The notes beneath the pieces were generated by a model that was not told the DNA's origin, did not search any database, and was given only the letters and a program-made list of their open reading frames with translations. From Salinimicrobium sediminilitoris (GTDB lineage: Bacteria; Bacteroidota; Bacteroidia; Flavobacteriales; Flavobacteriaceae), in contig NZ_JAIVCC010000013.1 in NCBI RefSeq assembly GCF_020866905.1, positions 124,001 to 188,000 of the forward strand: 64,000 nt of DNA, written 5' to 3'. This document shows, in pieces, positions 51,601 to 59,894 of the stretch (position 1 is the first letter of the stretch; each line of letters starts with the position of its first letter). A program made the translations under genes and the position numbers.

Positions 51601-51715
51601 CCCCGGGAAGAGGCATATTATCTTCGGCCGAGATCACAGTACCACTTACCTCCATCTGCTGTGCCCAGGAAATAAAAGGTAAAAAGAAACACAGTATAAA
51701 TGCTTTGAATTTCAT
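48698..51715 (-). CDS. SusC/RagA-type TonB-dependent fructan importer
   Basis: 1005 residues. Signal peptide (about 1-18), then a carboxypeptidase-regulatory-like domain (VSGTVISAEDNMPLPGVNIF), plug (SEVVITGYQQIQRENYTGAV; IRLRGITNSDT region) and outer-membrane barrel ending FTIGLNLQF. Unlike the receptor at 23208 it has no STN domain, which fits regulation by a hybrid two-component sensor instead of ECF/FecR. First gene of the fructan operon, divergent from the sensor gene with a 285-bp control region between. Confidence 0.95.
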   Translation of the reverse strand: MKFKAFILCFFLPFISWAQQMEVSGTVISAEDNMPLPGVNIFVQGTSKGTVTDFDGNYSLENVEPGATLVFSYIGFETREEPVGGRSRIDVSLTADTEMLSEVVITGYQQIQRENYTGAVSVVEMDEVAKQSNTNILQALEGRVSGLRVATDGSPGGGAGIRLRGITNSDTTNDSPLFVIDGVPTQSGLNTLNPNDIAEIQVLKDGASASIYGARASGGVIVIRTKKGKGEQLNFTFNTFSSLSFLRDDVDVLDAFQWSQVYWQAQRNDGATPSHPQYGNGLEPEFPDFIDEDGLVPAGNTNWQNEIYRTGIKQYYDIGLSKGFEDGQIFASASYTDVEGTMKYTNYQRLTVRMNSDFTLFDRLKISENLSVVNQREINSNVAGTAISQHPLIPVYDSQGDFAGPYDGLGDQTNPLATLYRNRNNQNKGWRIFGSAIAELDLFEGLKFTSRYTVDYGNNYGRNYAPVITEGYFGEVEQESSLTTYSNYGIEQTFNNFLTYENEFGDHGFNLLAGMERVKYENEFFDARREGYILDDPNYTYLSSGSGEQFNAGGGLEWRLQSYFGKLDYDYDDKYLLSGTLRYDESSRFPGNEGDFFPAVSAGWNIHNEDFFPEENTFSRARLRGSWGVTGNQNSGYTYPSYNLFGYRVDYSPYPLSGQNSGTLEQGFNLVQRGITGITWETTTDYNAGFDLGFLNNRILISADYFIKETENILLFQKLPGTANVEAGDPLSNAGTFETKGWDASIHYQNDASTKFQFSLDAQFSGFVNEVTEIDNGESYFFDSPVRGMLNNPYRKFYGYVADGLFRTEEEIDRHAIQPGAGLGRIRYADINEDGVINAQDRTFIGDFYPDFAYGFNFNAEYKNFDLAMNFSGEYGKDLYNGIRGNEFTYGTGNWSTAVLDAWSPDNFDSNIPAVNLTNPNDELRASSYFIEDASYLKLQSLTFGYNLDANYLERIRMKSLRLYLQGENLFTITDYSGLDPELEGVSGAIYPIPRVFTIGLNLQF

Positions 51716-52000
51716 AAAAGATATTTAAGTTATTCTCTTTGGCTTATTGATATTTATTCGTCATTTGTTTTTTCTCAAACGTTTTCTGAACATAAAAATC
51801 AGAGTGATCTTTGCAGTCGGTTTAACGTTTTGTTTTGATGAGCAAATAGTCTCAAAAGCAGGAGCAATTTAAGACTAGCTGCTTGTTTATGCGGGGGTTG
51901 TTTTGGTATTTTTGGGGTGACCAATTGGTACTCCCTTTAAAACTTGACATTTAGCGACCGGTTATATTATATCTTTATTAAGATTTGTAAAAATACCTTC
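51716..52000. promoter_or_regulatory. Divergent control region of the fructan locus
   Basis: This 285-bp gap separates susC (leftward) from the sensor/regulator (rightward) and must hold both promoters and the binding site of the AraC-type domain. For the sensor, TATCTTTA at 51970-51977 is one base off the TAnnTTTG box and TTGACA lies at 51944-51949, but the 23-bp spacer is longer than usual. I see no convincing operator by eye. Confidence 0.4.
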
Positions 52001-54661
52001 ATGCAAATAATCAAATACATAATTTTTCTCTTTTTTGGCTTCATTTTCTCAGGATGTTCTACTTCAGAAAAAGAGGAGATCACCATAGGCTTTTCCCAAT
52101 GTCTATCTGATGATGCGTGGCGGCAGGTAATGAATTCGGAAGTTTTTACCGAAGCCAATTTACTGGATGACAAAAATATCAATGTCCTCTATCGCTCTGC
52201 CAACGGAAACAATCAAAAACAGGTAGAACAAATTGAGGAACTCATCGCACAGGATGTCGATGTACTTATTGTCTCCCCTAACGAGGCTGCACCCCTAACA
52301 GATGTTGTCTCCCGTACCTATAAAAAAGGAATTCCGGTTATAGTAGTTGACAGGAACATCAATTCCAATGACTTTACTGCTTTTATTGGGGGTAATAATT
52401 TTGAGGTGGGAATTTCGGCAGGAACAATGGCACTTAACAAGCTGGAGCAAAGAGGTATTGATACCGCCAAAATCCTACAGGTAACAGGATTGCCAGGGTC
52501 CTCCCCTGCTGAACAAAGGCTCAATGGGTTTAACCAAAACATAAATAACAACTCTACACATGTTGTAGATATTCTTAAAGCCGACTGGCATAAGCAAACT
52601 GCCTACCGCAAGTTAGACAGCCTCTTCAAATCTTCAAATATAGATTACGATCTTATTTTTGCCCATAATGATGAAATGGCCCATGCGGCTTATCTGGTCA
52701 CGAGAAAATATTCCAAAAATCCGCTCATCCTGGGAGTGGATGGGCTTATTACTACCAATGGAGGAGTTCCCATGATCCTCGAAAAGCAAATAGACGGCAC
52801 AATTTCCTATCCTACAGGAGGTGACCTGGCGGTGAGAACTGCACTTAATGCCCTGGCAGGAAACAAAGTGGATAAATACAATTACCTTAATACTTTGCCT
52901 ATAGATTCCCGCAACGCCGAAACTCTTTTTTACGAAGGCATACGCCTCCAGGAACAAAAGGAAAAACTTCGTAATCTTATTGAAAGGAATGACGATCTAA
53001 ACCTGAATATTGAAAAACAAACCAATGTAATATCTCTTTCCCTGGTCCTTATCTTATTACTGTTGCTCATATCGGGGGTGATATTTTACTTCTTTTACCA
53101 CAAAAACAGGGCAAACAAACTTCTGCTTGAAAAACAACAGGTTATTGATAACCAGAACCAGTATATAAGACAACAGAGGGATCATTTGTTGACAGCAGTA
53201 AGGAAGATGGAGGAGTTAACAGAGGTGAAAACGAATTTCTTCACCAATATATCCCATGAGTTTAAAACTTTGCTTACTGTACTCAAACTGGATATCGACA
53301 AACTTAATTCCACAGATTCCACAGTACACCACCTAAGAAATAACGTAACGAAACTTACGAAGACCCTTAACCAGTTACTTCACTTCCAAAAAGTTGAAAA
53401 TCCCGACTATCCCGTGAGTTTTGAGTATGGAAATATTTCGCATCTGATTAATGAAATAGCCGAAAACCTGCGACCTACAGCCGAAAGTAAGGGATTATCC
53501 CTCGAGGTAAATACCCCCCACATACATTGCGAATTTGATCGTGATATTATGGATAAGATCCTCACCAACATCGTACACAACGCCATAAAATATACCGAAA
53601 AAGGAAAAGTGAAAATTGAGCTTTTTAAAGAGGAAGACCTGGTGAAGATCAAAGTTACAGATACCGGGATTGGAATTCCTGAAAATGAAAAAAGTAAGAT
53701 TTTTGAGCGTTTTGAGCATTCTTCTATTTCAGATTTCTCCGAAGATTCTTCGGGCATAGGACTCGACTTCAGTATGAACCTTATTCTTATGCATGAGGGA
53801 AATATCGAAGTAGAGAGTGTAGAAGGCGAAGGCTCTGTCTTCACTATCACCATTCCCCTAAGGCAAAAATCCGTTAAGACGATCGACGTTTCAGAAACAA
53901 TAGAAAATGCCGGGAACTTAAAGCAAAAGATCCTGGTGGTCGAAGATACTCAGCAGATTAGGGAAAGGATAAAAGACATCCTACGCGGAGAGTATAAAGT
54001 CATAGAAGCAGTGGATGGGCTTGACGGTTATGAGAAAGCCTGTTATCACAATCCCGACCTCATCATTAGTGATTTGCTAATGCCAAATATGGATGGGATA
54101 GAATTCTCTCAAAAGGTCTTTTCTAATCCCGTTACTATGGGAATTCCTTTGATCCTTCTCTCGGCGGTGAGTAGTGATGAATCGATCATTCGTGGATATA
54201 AGATTGGGGCAGATGATTATATCACCAAACCTTTTAATCCTGAAACCCTTAAGGCAAGAGTGCGAAATCTACTGGAAAAACGATCGGCCTCACAAGGAAA
54301 AGTCCCTATTGATGCTTTGGAAAGTACGGGAGACAAGGATTCTGCCTTCCTGAATGAAATTAAAGAAATTGTGTATGAAAATATTACCAATCAGGATTTT
54401 AAGATCGATGAGGTGGTTAAAAAGGTGGGAATGTCCCGCTCAAAATTTTATCGTAAGGTAAAGGATGTAACGGGATTATCCCCTGTTAATTACCTGCGGA
54501 AAATTAAACTGGAATACGCTTCGCAGGTCATCCTGAAATCGGACAATACCATTTCTGAAGTCGCTTATCTCTCCGGATTTTCTGATGTAAAATACTTTAC
54601 CAAATGTTTTTTAAAAGAATTCAAGATCTATCCTTCAGAATACCGAAAAAAGTTCCAGTAG
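52001..54661 (+). CDS. Hybrid two-component sensor/regulator with periplasmic sugar-binding domain
   Basis: 886 residues from the ATG at 52001, which gives a clean signal segment (IIFLFFGFIFSGCS). Domains: LacI/ribose-binding-like Peripla_BP (about 30-300; TIGFSQCLSDDAWRQVMNSE, VIVVDRNI), a membrane helix (about 343-366), HisKA with the phospho-His in NISHEFKTLLT, HATPase (NAIKYTEKG, DTGIGIP, SSGIGLDFS), receiver (LLMPNMDG with phospho-Asp in ISDLL; ITKPF) and a C-terminal AraC HTH (MSRSKFYRKVKDVTGLSPVN). BT1754 of B. thetaiotaomicron has this architecture and binds fructose directly, so this protein should sense periplasmic fructose and switch on the divergent operon. Confidence 0.93.
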   Translation: MQIIKYIIFLFFGFIFSGCSTSEKEEITIGFSQCLSDDAWRQVMNSEVFTEANLLDDKNINVLYRSANGNNQKQVEQIEELIAQDVDVLIVSPNEAAPLTDVVSRTYKKGIPVIVVDRNINSNDFTAFIGGNNFEVGISAGTMALNKLEQRGIDTAKILQVTGLPGSSPAEQRLNGFNQNINNNSTHVVDILKADWHKQTAYRKLDSLFKSSNIDYDLIFAHNDEMAHAAYLVTRKYSKNPLILGVDGLITTNGGVPMILEKQIDGTISYPTGGDLAVRTALNALAGNKVDKYNYLNTLPIDSRNAETLFYEGIRLQEQKEKLRNLIERNDDLNLNIEKQTNVISLSLVLILLLLLISGVIFYFFYHKNRANKLLLEKQQVIDNQNQYIRQQRDHLLTAVRKMEELTEVKTNFFTNISHEFKTLLTVLKLDIDKLNSTDSTVHHLRNNVTKLTKTLNQLLHFQKVENPDYPVSFEYGNISHLINEIAENLRPTAESKGLSLEVNTPHIHCEFDRDIMDKILTNIVHNAIKYTEKGKVKIELFKEEDLVKIKVTDTGIGIPENEKSKIFERFEHSSISDFSEDSSGIGLDFSMNLILMHEGNIEVESVEGEGSVFTITIPLRQKSVKTIDVSETIENAGNLKQKILVVEDTQQIRERIKDILRGEYKVIEAVDGLDGYEKACYHNPDLIISDLLMPNMDGIEFSQKVFSNPVTMGIPLILLSAVSSDESIIRGYKIGADDYITKPFNPETLKARVRNLLEKRSASQGKVPIDALESTGDKDSAFLNEIKEIVYENITNQDFKIDEVVKKVGMSRSKFYRKVKDVTGLSPVNYLRKIKLEYASQVILKSDNTISEVAYLSGFSDVKYFTKCFLKEFKIYPSEYRKKFQ

Positions 54662-54675
54662 TTCAAAAATAAAAA

Positions 54676-54798
54676 GGCTGTCTAAAATGCTTTTTTACGT
54701 CTACCTCAACCTGTTTCAGGTTCTAATGAAACCTGATAATTAGTTCAAAAATTCTGAAATAAATTCAGAATGACGGTTTATAAGCTTTTTAGACAGCC
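54676..54798. repeat. 123-bp palindromic intergenic element (MITE/REP-like, terminator)
   Basis: Outer arms GGCTGTCTAAAA (54676-54687) and TTTTAGACAGCC (54787-54798) are perfect inverted copies. Inside are two further hairpins: CAGGTT-AACCTG around 54718-54737 and ATTCTGAA / TTCAGAAT around 54758-54775. It fills the gap between two convergent genes, so it probably ends both transcripts. The nested structure resembles dispersed flavobacterial intergenic repeats. Confidence 0.65.
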
Positions 54799-54823
54799 CA
54801 ATACTATCGGGTGACTATTCCAA

Positions 54824-56530
54824 TTAGTTGTTCATCATATAATTAATGCTGTTGGTAGTAAAATTCTCCACGTTGGCCTGGAATTCATTAGTCCTTCCAT
54901 CGTTCATTTCCCACTCATAAGCTGCGATACCAATAGCTATAATTCTACCTTCGTAAGTTGCAGTTGGCAGGAATTCAATGGCGGCTATACAGCAAAGATC
55001 GGTTACATGCTGCCAGGTTCCCAGGATCCTTGAGGTGGTCAACTCCTCAAATTCTGCTCCACGGGCAACGCTCGCATGAGGCTCGGTAAGCTCGGGAACA
55101 GCTCCAAGGTCCCACATAGAATTATGATCTTCCTTGTACCCGGGATTGATAAAAGGCACGAAGTTATGACCAATGGATTCCCCCGGCACTATCTCGTCGG
55201 TTAAACTAAGCCCCTGCATGGCAGGATGACTCATAACATCTGTAGGTAAGCCGGTGGTTGTGTTCATACCCCAGTTGTCTGGGTTTGGTCCCCCTGCACC
55301 ATTCCCTGCAATACCCGGTTCGTAAGGAATACGGCCAAGATCATCTATGATCCTGGTTCCAAAACCGCCAAGGAACATATTTCCCCCGTTCTTAACATAA
55401 TTGGTAAGCGCGGTAATAGAAGCTGCAGTAAGGCTGCCATCGGGGTTGTCAAAACTTCCGGTATTGTCATAGTAATAAACAACTACCTGTACCGGCTCAA
55501 GATCTTCGGCGGTGAAGTTTCCATTCTCAAGGTAAATGAAATTTTCTCCGTAATAAGATCTTAAAAATTCGGCAGCTGCTTTAGTATCAGCTTCAGAAAG
55601 GGCTGATATACTCGCTGCACTTCCCAAAAATGCGATTATTTGAGGCTCTGTGACTGTAACCACATAATCTACAGAATTATTGTTAAGTGTAACAGTGAAG
55701 GTAACAGGACCATTGCTGAAATCTACCACCCCATTGGCAGTTGGAGTAACAGTGGCACCGTTAGGCAAAGCTAGATTTACTTCAACAGCGCTTAGATCGG
55801 TTCCTCCAGGGACAGAGACAGTGACTCTTTTATTTTCCTGGTCAATGCTACCATTTGCTTCCACAGGAGAAGTAATGCTAAAGCTGTTAATGGTAGGCTC
55901 AGCTCTTTCCTGTACGCTTACCTCATAGGTAGTTGTGGCTCCAAAATAGCTCACGGTCACTGCTACCGGGCCATTGGAAAAGTCGATAATTGAACCAGAT
56001 TCCGGGCTCACAGTCGCACCTTCGTTGGTATCAAATTCGACAGTAAGAGCAGAAAGGTCTGTTCCTATAGGCACTTTAGCTGAAGCTTTCTTAAGAGTTT
56101 GGTTCACAGTACCGACTTCCTGCACAGGTTCGATGATCCTGAAGGCCGAAAGTTTCGGCACACCCGCTTTGTAAACGTTTACCTCATAATTCACTGTTTT
56201 AAATCCTTTAGATACATGGAAGTTGACATGTCCTGCAGAAAAATCTACAGTTGAACCCGGCTCTGGATCCACAGTAGCACCTTCAGAAGTAGTGAAATCC
56301 ACAACAACATTACTAAGGTCTGTATCCTGTGGCACGGTTACTTCAATCGTTTTCGCTTCCTCATCAATAGAAGCAGTGGCATTAATAGGTGAAGTAATAG
56401 CAAATTGCGAGATATAAGGGGTTGCAGGAACCTCTGCAAAATCATCTGTTTCACAGGAAACGATGCCGACAATTATGAAACTGAACATTGCCAACACAGC
56501 AATGACTTTCATGTTTAATTTTTTGATCAT
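54824..56530 (-). CDS. Surface lipoprotein with three DUF5018-like repeats and DUF4960
   Basis: 568 residues. Lipoprotein signal FIIVGIVSCETDD (Cys26). Three Ig-like repeats of about 84 residues follow (about 40-125, 128-212 and 213-297), each with a TDLSxxxV-F-xxxGATVxP core and VDFSNGPV. Residues about 300-568 form a DUF4960-type domain (FLRSYYGENFIYLENGNF; GNMFLGGFGTRIID), reminiscent of a glutamine-amidotransferase-like fold. DUF4960 proteins are found in fructan loci and the similarly placed BT1761 binds levan, so a surface fructan-binding role is likely. Convergent with the sensor gene. Confidence 0.82.
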   Translation of the reverse strand: MIKKLNMKVIAVLAMFSFIIVGIVSCETDDFAEVPATPYISQFAITSPINATASIDEEAKTIEVTVPQDTDLSNVVVDFTTSEGATVDPEPGSTVDFSAGHVNFHVSKGFKTVNYEVNVYKAGVPKLSAFRIIEPVQEVGTVNQTLKKASAKVPIGTDLSALTVEFDTNEGATVSPESGSIIDFSNGPVAVTVSYFGATTTYEVSVQERAEPTINSFSITSPVEANGSIDQENKRVTVSVPGGTDLSAVEVNLALPNGATVTPTANGVVDFSNGPVTFTVTLNNNSVDYVVTVTEPQIIAFLGSAASISALSEADTKAAAEFLRSYYGENFIYLENGNFTAEDLEPVQVVVYYYDNTGSFDNPDGSLTAASITALTNYVKNGGNMFLGGFGTRIIDDLGRIPYEPGIAGNGAGGPNPDNWGMNTTTGLPTDVMSHPAMQGLSLTDEIVPGESIGHNFVPFINPGYKEDHNSMWDLGAVPELTEPHASVARGAEFEELTTSRILGTWQHVTDLCCIAAIEFLPTATYEGRIIAIGIAAYEWEMNDGRTNEFQANVENFTTNSINYMMNN

Positions 56531-56830
56531 GATTTATTGTTTTGAATTTGCTTTAAAATTACCTGTTCTGGCCACTTTTGAAGGGGGTAAAATTGTTCAA
56601 AAGCGGTAGAGAAAATAGTTTTTACACGCTTTTACAGAAATAACTTCTGAATTACAGATATTTACCCTCAAAAATTAAGTTTCGGATTTTGTCTATTCTG
56701 TTTAATCATGAAATAATTAAAACATTTTATGAAGTATATTTTGAACAATTCCGAGCAATTCTAAAACGAAGTAAGATTTTAGAAGTACGAAGGTAGAAGT
56801 AAACTTGTGAAGTTCTGTTTGTCTTTTAGA

Positions 56831-56979
56831 AGAGCCAAGAATCAAGAATCAAGAGTCAAGAGTCAAGAGTCAAGAGCCAAGAGCCAAGAATCAAGAACCA
56901 AGACTTTTTGCCGGTTGAACTAATTACCGATCACTAATCACTAAAAACTTACTGCCTACCCACCCCCTGCGCACTGCAT
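56831..56979 (+). repeat. Dispersed repeat family R1, copy 1
   Basis: It begins with about nine degenerate 7-bp tandem units of the kind AAGAGTC / AAGAATC / AAGAGCC. It continues TTTTTGCCGGTTGAACT, a run of CACTAA-type words and CTGCGCACTGCAT. The same word order recurs at 57697, 59302 and 60455. The whole stretch 56531-57164 has no gene. Confidence 0.75.
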
Positions 56980-57120
56980 TTTTTATTTATTTATTCCACT
57001 GTTCTTTTTCATTTTTCCCCAACCCTAAAGGGAGCTGAAAAGAACAGAACCTGCTAATAGAAAAATAAATTAATTTTGATTTAATGTTCATTCATCAACC
57101 ACTAGCCTTTAACATTATTC

Positions 57121-57153
57121 CGCACTGCCTACCCACCCCCCGCGCACTGCATA
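57121..57153 (+). repeat. R1 tail fragment
   Basis: CTGCCTACCCACCCCC followed by GCGCACTGCATACTG repeats only the end of R1 copy 1, just beside the SRPBCC gene. Confidence 0.6.
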
Positions 57154-57164
57154 CTGTTTTCTGA

Positions 57165-57650
57165 TCACCAGTCACTTTCCTTTAAAACTTCCCGCCATTT
57201 GCCACTTTCTGCATAATCTTTAAGAACCTTATTCCGCCCCTTTAAAAACCTGGTCATATAGCTTCTGAGGAATAATTTATTTGCCAATTCACCTAAAATG
57301 CCTAGCGGAGCCTGGAATTTAAACACATCTTTCATAATTGTTCCTCCATTCGAAGTAGAGAAATAATGTTCATGCCTAAAACTTTTAAACGCACCTTTCA
57401 CCATTTCATCTGCAAAAAAATTGGGTCTGTCGAATTCTGTAACTCTGGTAGTGAGACTTTGCACTACCCCAAGGTGTTTCCCCTTCCAGGTAACAGTTTC
57501 ATTCAGGCCAATTAATCCGCTGGTCCTGCCTGCAACTGCTCTTTCATCTGACGATCTATTGATCTCCGATTGAAAGTCAATGCTCCTGGAGAGATCAAAT
57601 ACAATTTTCTGCTCAGCTTTTATATATGTTTTCAACCTTATTACCGGCAT
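57165..57650 (-). CDS. SRPBCC-family protein
   Basis: 161 residues. The pattern YIKAEQKIVFDLSRSIDFQS at the N-terminus, a run of beta strands and a long amphipathic C-terminal helix with MTRFLKGRNKVLKDYAES are those of START/polyketide-cyclase-like SRPBCC proteins, which bind hydrophobic ligands in a deep pocket. It is cytoplasmic and stands alone between repeat-rich spacers. The ligand is unknown. Confidence 0.8.
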   Translation of the reverse strand: MPVIRLKTYIKAEQKIVFDLSRSIDFQSEINRSSDERAVAGRTSGLIGLNETVTWKGKHLGVVQSLTTRVTEFDRPNFFADEMVKGAFKSFRHEHYFSTSNGGTIMKDVFKFQAPLGILGELANKLFLRSYMTRFLKGRNKVLKDYAESGKWREVLKESDW

Positions 57651-57696
57651 AACATTAAATATTGTTTCGTCTCTTAAAAATACGGTTTTTAAAAAA

Positions 57697-57786
57697 GAGC
57701 CAAGAGCCAGGAATCAAGATTTTTTGCCGGTTGAACTGATTACTGAACACTAAACACTTACTGCCAACTAACCCCTGCGCACTGCC
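57697..57786 (+). repeat. R1, copy 2
   Basis: Short 7-bp unit run, then TTTTTGCCGGTTGAACTGAT, TACTGAACACTAAACACTTA and CTGCGCACTGC, in the same order as copy 1. Confidence 0.75.
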
Positions 57787-57879
57787 TATAAAAAAAGCCC
57801 TGTCATTAAGAGCGTAGTGCAGCGAAGCGAAGAATCTCTTTTGAAGTACGAGATTAGAAGCACGAAGTTAGATCCCATT

Positions 57880-58038
57880 GTCACACTGAGCCCGACCGCA
57901 GGGAGGAAAAGTCGAAGTGCTCGTCAACAAAAATTCTCTTTAAAAAACGGCTTCGACTACTCGCCTCCCGGCGGCTGAGCCTGACAGCCTATCCCTGTGT
58001 CACACCGAGCCCGACTGCAGGGAGGAAAAGTCGAAGTG
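57880..58038 (+). repeat. Dispersed repeat family R2, two copies
   Basis: Bases 57880-57919 and 57999-58038 both read GTCACAC-GAGCCCGAC-GCAGGGAGGAAAAGTCGAAGTG with two differences. Inside, CGGCTTCGACT (near 57948) is the inverted counterpart. Further copies lie at 58397-58435 and 60353-60391. Each is flanked by short AGAAGTACGAAGTTAGA words. Confidence 0.75.
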
Positions 58039-58104
58039 TAATAAAGTACGAAATTAGAAGTACGAAGTTAGAGCACCTGCCTTAAATTCGAAAAATGAAA
58101 ACGG

Positions 58105-58270
58105 ATTCCCTCCGGCCTACCGAAAGTTTGCCGTATAATTTGAAGTGAAACTGCCGCAAAATTTTAGGCTGTTTGAGCGAAACGACTTATTCTTTTTTAA
58201 ATTTAATTTCTCGCGAGTTCCTAATATTTAGGCAGCAAACGAAAAATTTAGGCCAGGTTTCGTAAGCCTA
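58105..58270 (+). repeat. Dispersed repeat family R3, copy 1
   Basis: ATTCCCTCCGGCCTAC, then TTTGAGCGAAACGA-TTATTCTTT, CTCGCGAGTTC and CGTAAGCCTAG recur with substitutions and small gaps at 62684-62850. No coding potential. The 864-bp gap 57651-58514 holds only R1, R2 and R3 copies. Confidence 0.7.
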
Positions 58271-58396
58271 GTCCCGACGTTTAGGGATTGGTTCTTTGCC
58301 TGCATCCGACGACCGCAGGGAGAGGAATGCACAGGAAAAAGAACAGAAGAATCTCTTTTGAAGTACGAGATTAGAAGTACGAAGTTAGATCCCAGT

Positions 58397-58435
58397 GTCA
58401 CACTGAGCCCGACTGCAGGGAGGAAAGATCGAAGT
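58397..58435 (+). repeat. R2, third copy
   Basis: GTCACACTGAGCCCGACTGC then AGGGAGGAAAGATCGAAGTG; preceded by the AGAAGTACGAAGTTAGATCCCA word also found before the other copies. Confidence 0.75.
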
Positions 58436-58514
58436 GGTGTGAAGTACGGAATTAGAAATACGAGGCTAGAAGTACACCTTCTTCTGTCAATCACAAAAGA
58501 GTCAAGAGCTTAAC

Positions 58515-59144
58515 TTAAACCCGGTCCTCAGCCAAAATCCTTTCCTGCTTTTCCAGCTGTTGTACTACTACTCCAAGTTCGTTGATGATATTCTTTCCTT
58601 TGTCCTTATTGTACCAAATTTGCAGCAGGGTTTTAAACTGGGCGTCGATCTTGCCGAATTTCTCTTTATAGTCGGTCACCAATTTAGTAGCTGCAGCCGT
58701 TCGTGGCCCCCAGGTGGCCATCACCTCCAGGTGGGGATTCATTATAATGAGCTTTGGAATGGAGCGGGTGCCATTGGTAAGGAAATGGTCCATTAGTTCC
58801 GGGTACTCATCTCTCAAAACAACCCTGAGTTCAATATTTTCTGAAGCCTCTGCAAGTTTGTTGAGCACCGGCAGCGTTTGGGCCGCGTCTCCACACCAGG
58901 ATTCCGTAATGAGCAGCCAGATCTGTTTAATTCCAACACCTTTAAAAAGAGAGGTTTCGATTTCCGAAAGCTGAATGGTTTTATTCAGCCGCAGGGAACG
59001 TTTATAGTTCAGAGCAGTAAACTCAACCCGGTCCTGATCAATTTCTCCTGTAGTGCTTTCGGTAAGCACCAGCTTATTCATGAGGTCCATATATTCTGTG
59101 TAGGTCATCGAGCCTTCCAGACCTTGAGCCAGTTTTTCTATCAT
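58515..59144 (-). CDS. Thioredoxin-like protein with a single active-site cysteine
   Basis: 209 residues. The thioredoxin fold is recognisable in LLITESWCGDAAQTLPVLNK and GTRSIPKLIIMN (cis-Pro). The active site reads WCGDA, so only the first cysteine of CxxC remains. This is the rule in this Bacteroidota thioredoxin subfamily. The C-terminal helix (KNIINELGVVVQQLEKQERI) may be a dimerisation coil. Cytoplasmic, no signal peptide. Likely a thiol-binding or monothiol reductase-like protein; partner unknown. Confidence 0.82.
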   Translation of the reverse strand: MIEKLAQGLEGSMTYTEYMDLMNKLVLTESTTGEIDQDRVEFTALNYKRSLRLNKTIQLSEIETSLFKGVGIKQIWLLITESWCGDAAQTLPVLNKLAEASENIELRVVLRDEYPELMDHFLTNGTRSIPKLIIMNPHLEVMATWGPRTAAATKLVTDYKEKFGKIDAQFKTLLQIWYNKDKGKNIINELGVVVQQLEKQERILAEDRV

Positions 59145-59301
59145 AAGGATAAATTTTAAAATGCAAAAATATTGTTCTCTTTTAAGGGAAGATATGATCC
59201 TACTCAGGTTTGGTAATGGTTAATTAGGGAATGGTTAATTAGGGATTGGATCACTGGTTAATTGGGGTGGAGTGATTTGTCAAAATTTCTTATCACATCC
59301 A

Positions 59302-59410
59302 GCCAAGAACCAATAACCAGGAAGCAAGACTATTTGGGTTAAACTGCTTACTGAACACTGAACACTGAGCACTAAACAATTACTGCCTACTTATCTCTGC
59401 GCACTGCATA
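59302..59410 (+). repeat. R1, copy 3
   Basis: AGCCAAGAACCAATAACCAG start, TTAAACTGCTTACTGAACAC, CTGAGCACTAAAC and CTGCCTACTTATCTCTGCGC then ACTGCATA. Part of the 345-bp gene-free gap 59145-59489. Confidence 0.7.
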
Positions 59411-59489
59411 ATTTAAAAGCACCTACCGCTATCTGAATTTCATTTTAAGATTATAACTACCTTCATACAGAATCCAATAAAACCTCCAT

Positions 59490-59894
59490 ATGAAATCGAA
59501 AACCATTTCCCGCGTCTTTCTCTTTGCGGGACTCAGTAATATTCTGGGGGTGCTTATCTTCTCAAAGTTCTTCACCAATGAAGAATTAATGGCAGCACAG
59601 CCCGAGGTTATGGGATATTTTGGCCTCATTTCCATAATACTGTGGGGACTGGCCTATATTTCCGTGCGTCACTCCTATGCTTCTGTACCCTGGTTACTTG
59701 CTGTTTTTGTAATCGAAAAATTGCTCTACGTCATCGTATGGTTAAAATGGCTTTTTTCAAACTCCCTCAGCAACTTGTATGAGCAGGATACTTTTGCCGG
59801 ATTATTTTTCAGCATTTACGGACTTAATGACCTGTTATTCGGACTGTTTTTTGGCTATGTTTTCCTGAAGGTGAGAAAGCAAAACACGAGGTAA
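59490..59894 (+). CDS. Small membrane protein, four helices
   Basis: 134 residues with four membrane segments (about 8-28, 41-60, 68-88 and 104-124: RVFLFAGLSNILGVLIFSKF, VMGYFGLISIILWGLAYISV, WLLAVFVIEKLLYVIVWLKW, LFFSIYGLNDLLFGLFFGYV). I know similar small flavobacterial inner-membrane proteins without function. The ATG at 59490 gives a short, basic N-terminus. Confidence 0.7.
   Translation: MKSKTISRVFLFAGLSNILGVLIFSKFFTNEELMAAQPEVMGYFGLISIILWGLAYISVRHSYASVPWLLAVFVIEKLLYVIVWLKWLFSNSLSNLYEQDTFAGLFFSIYGLNDLLFGLFFGYVFLKVRKQNTR

Noticed and set aside
56831-56900. Tandem AAGAGTC-type units as a CRISPR array
   Set aside because: Units are only 7 bp with no spacers and no cas genes are near.
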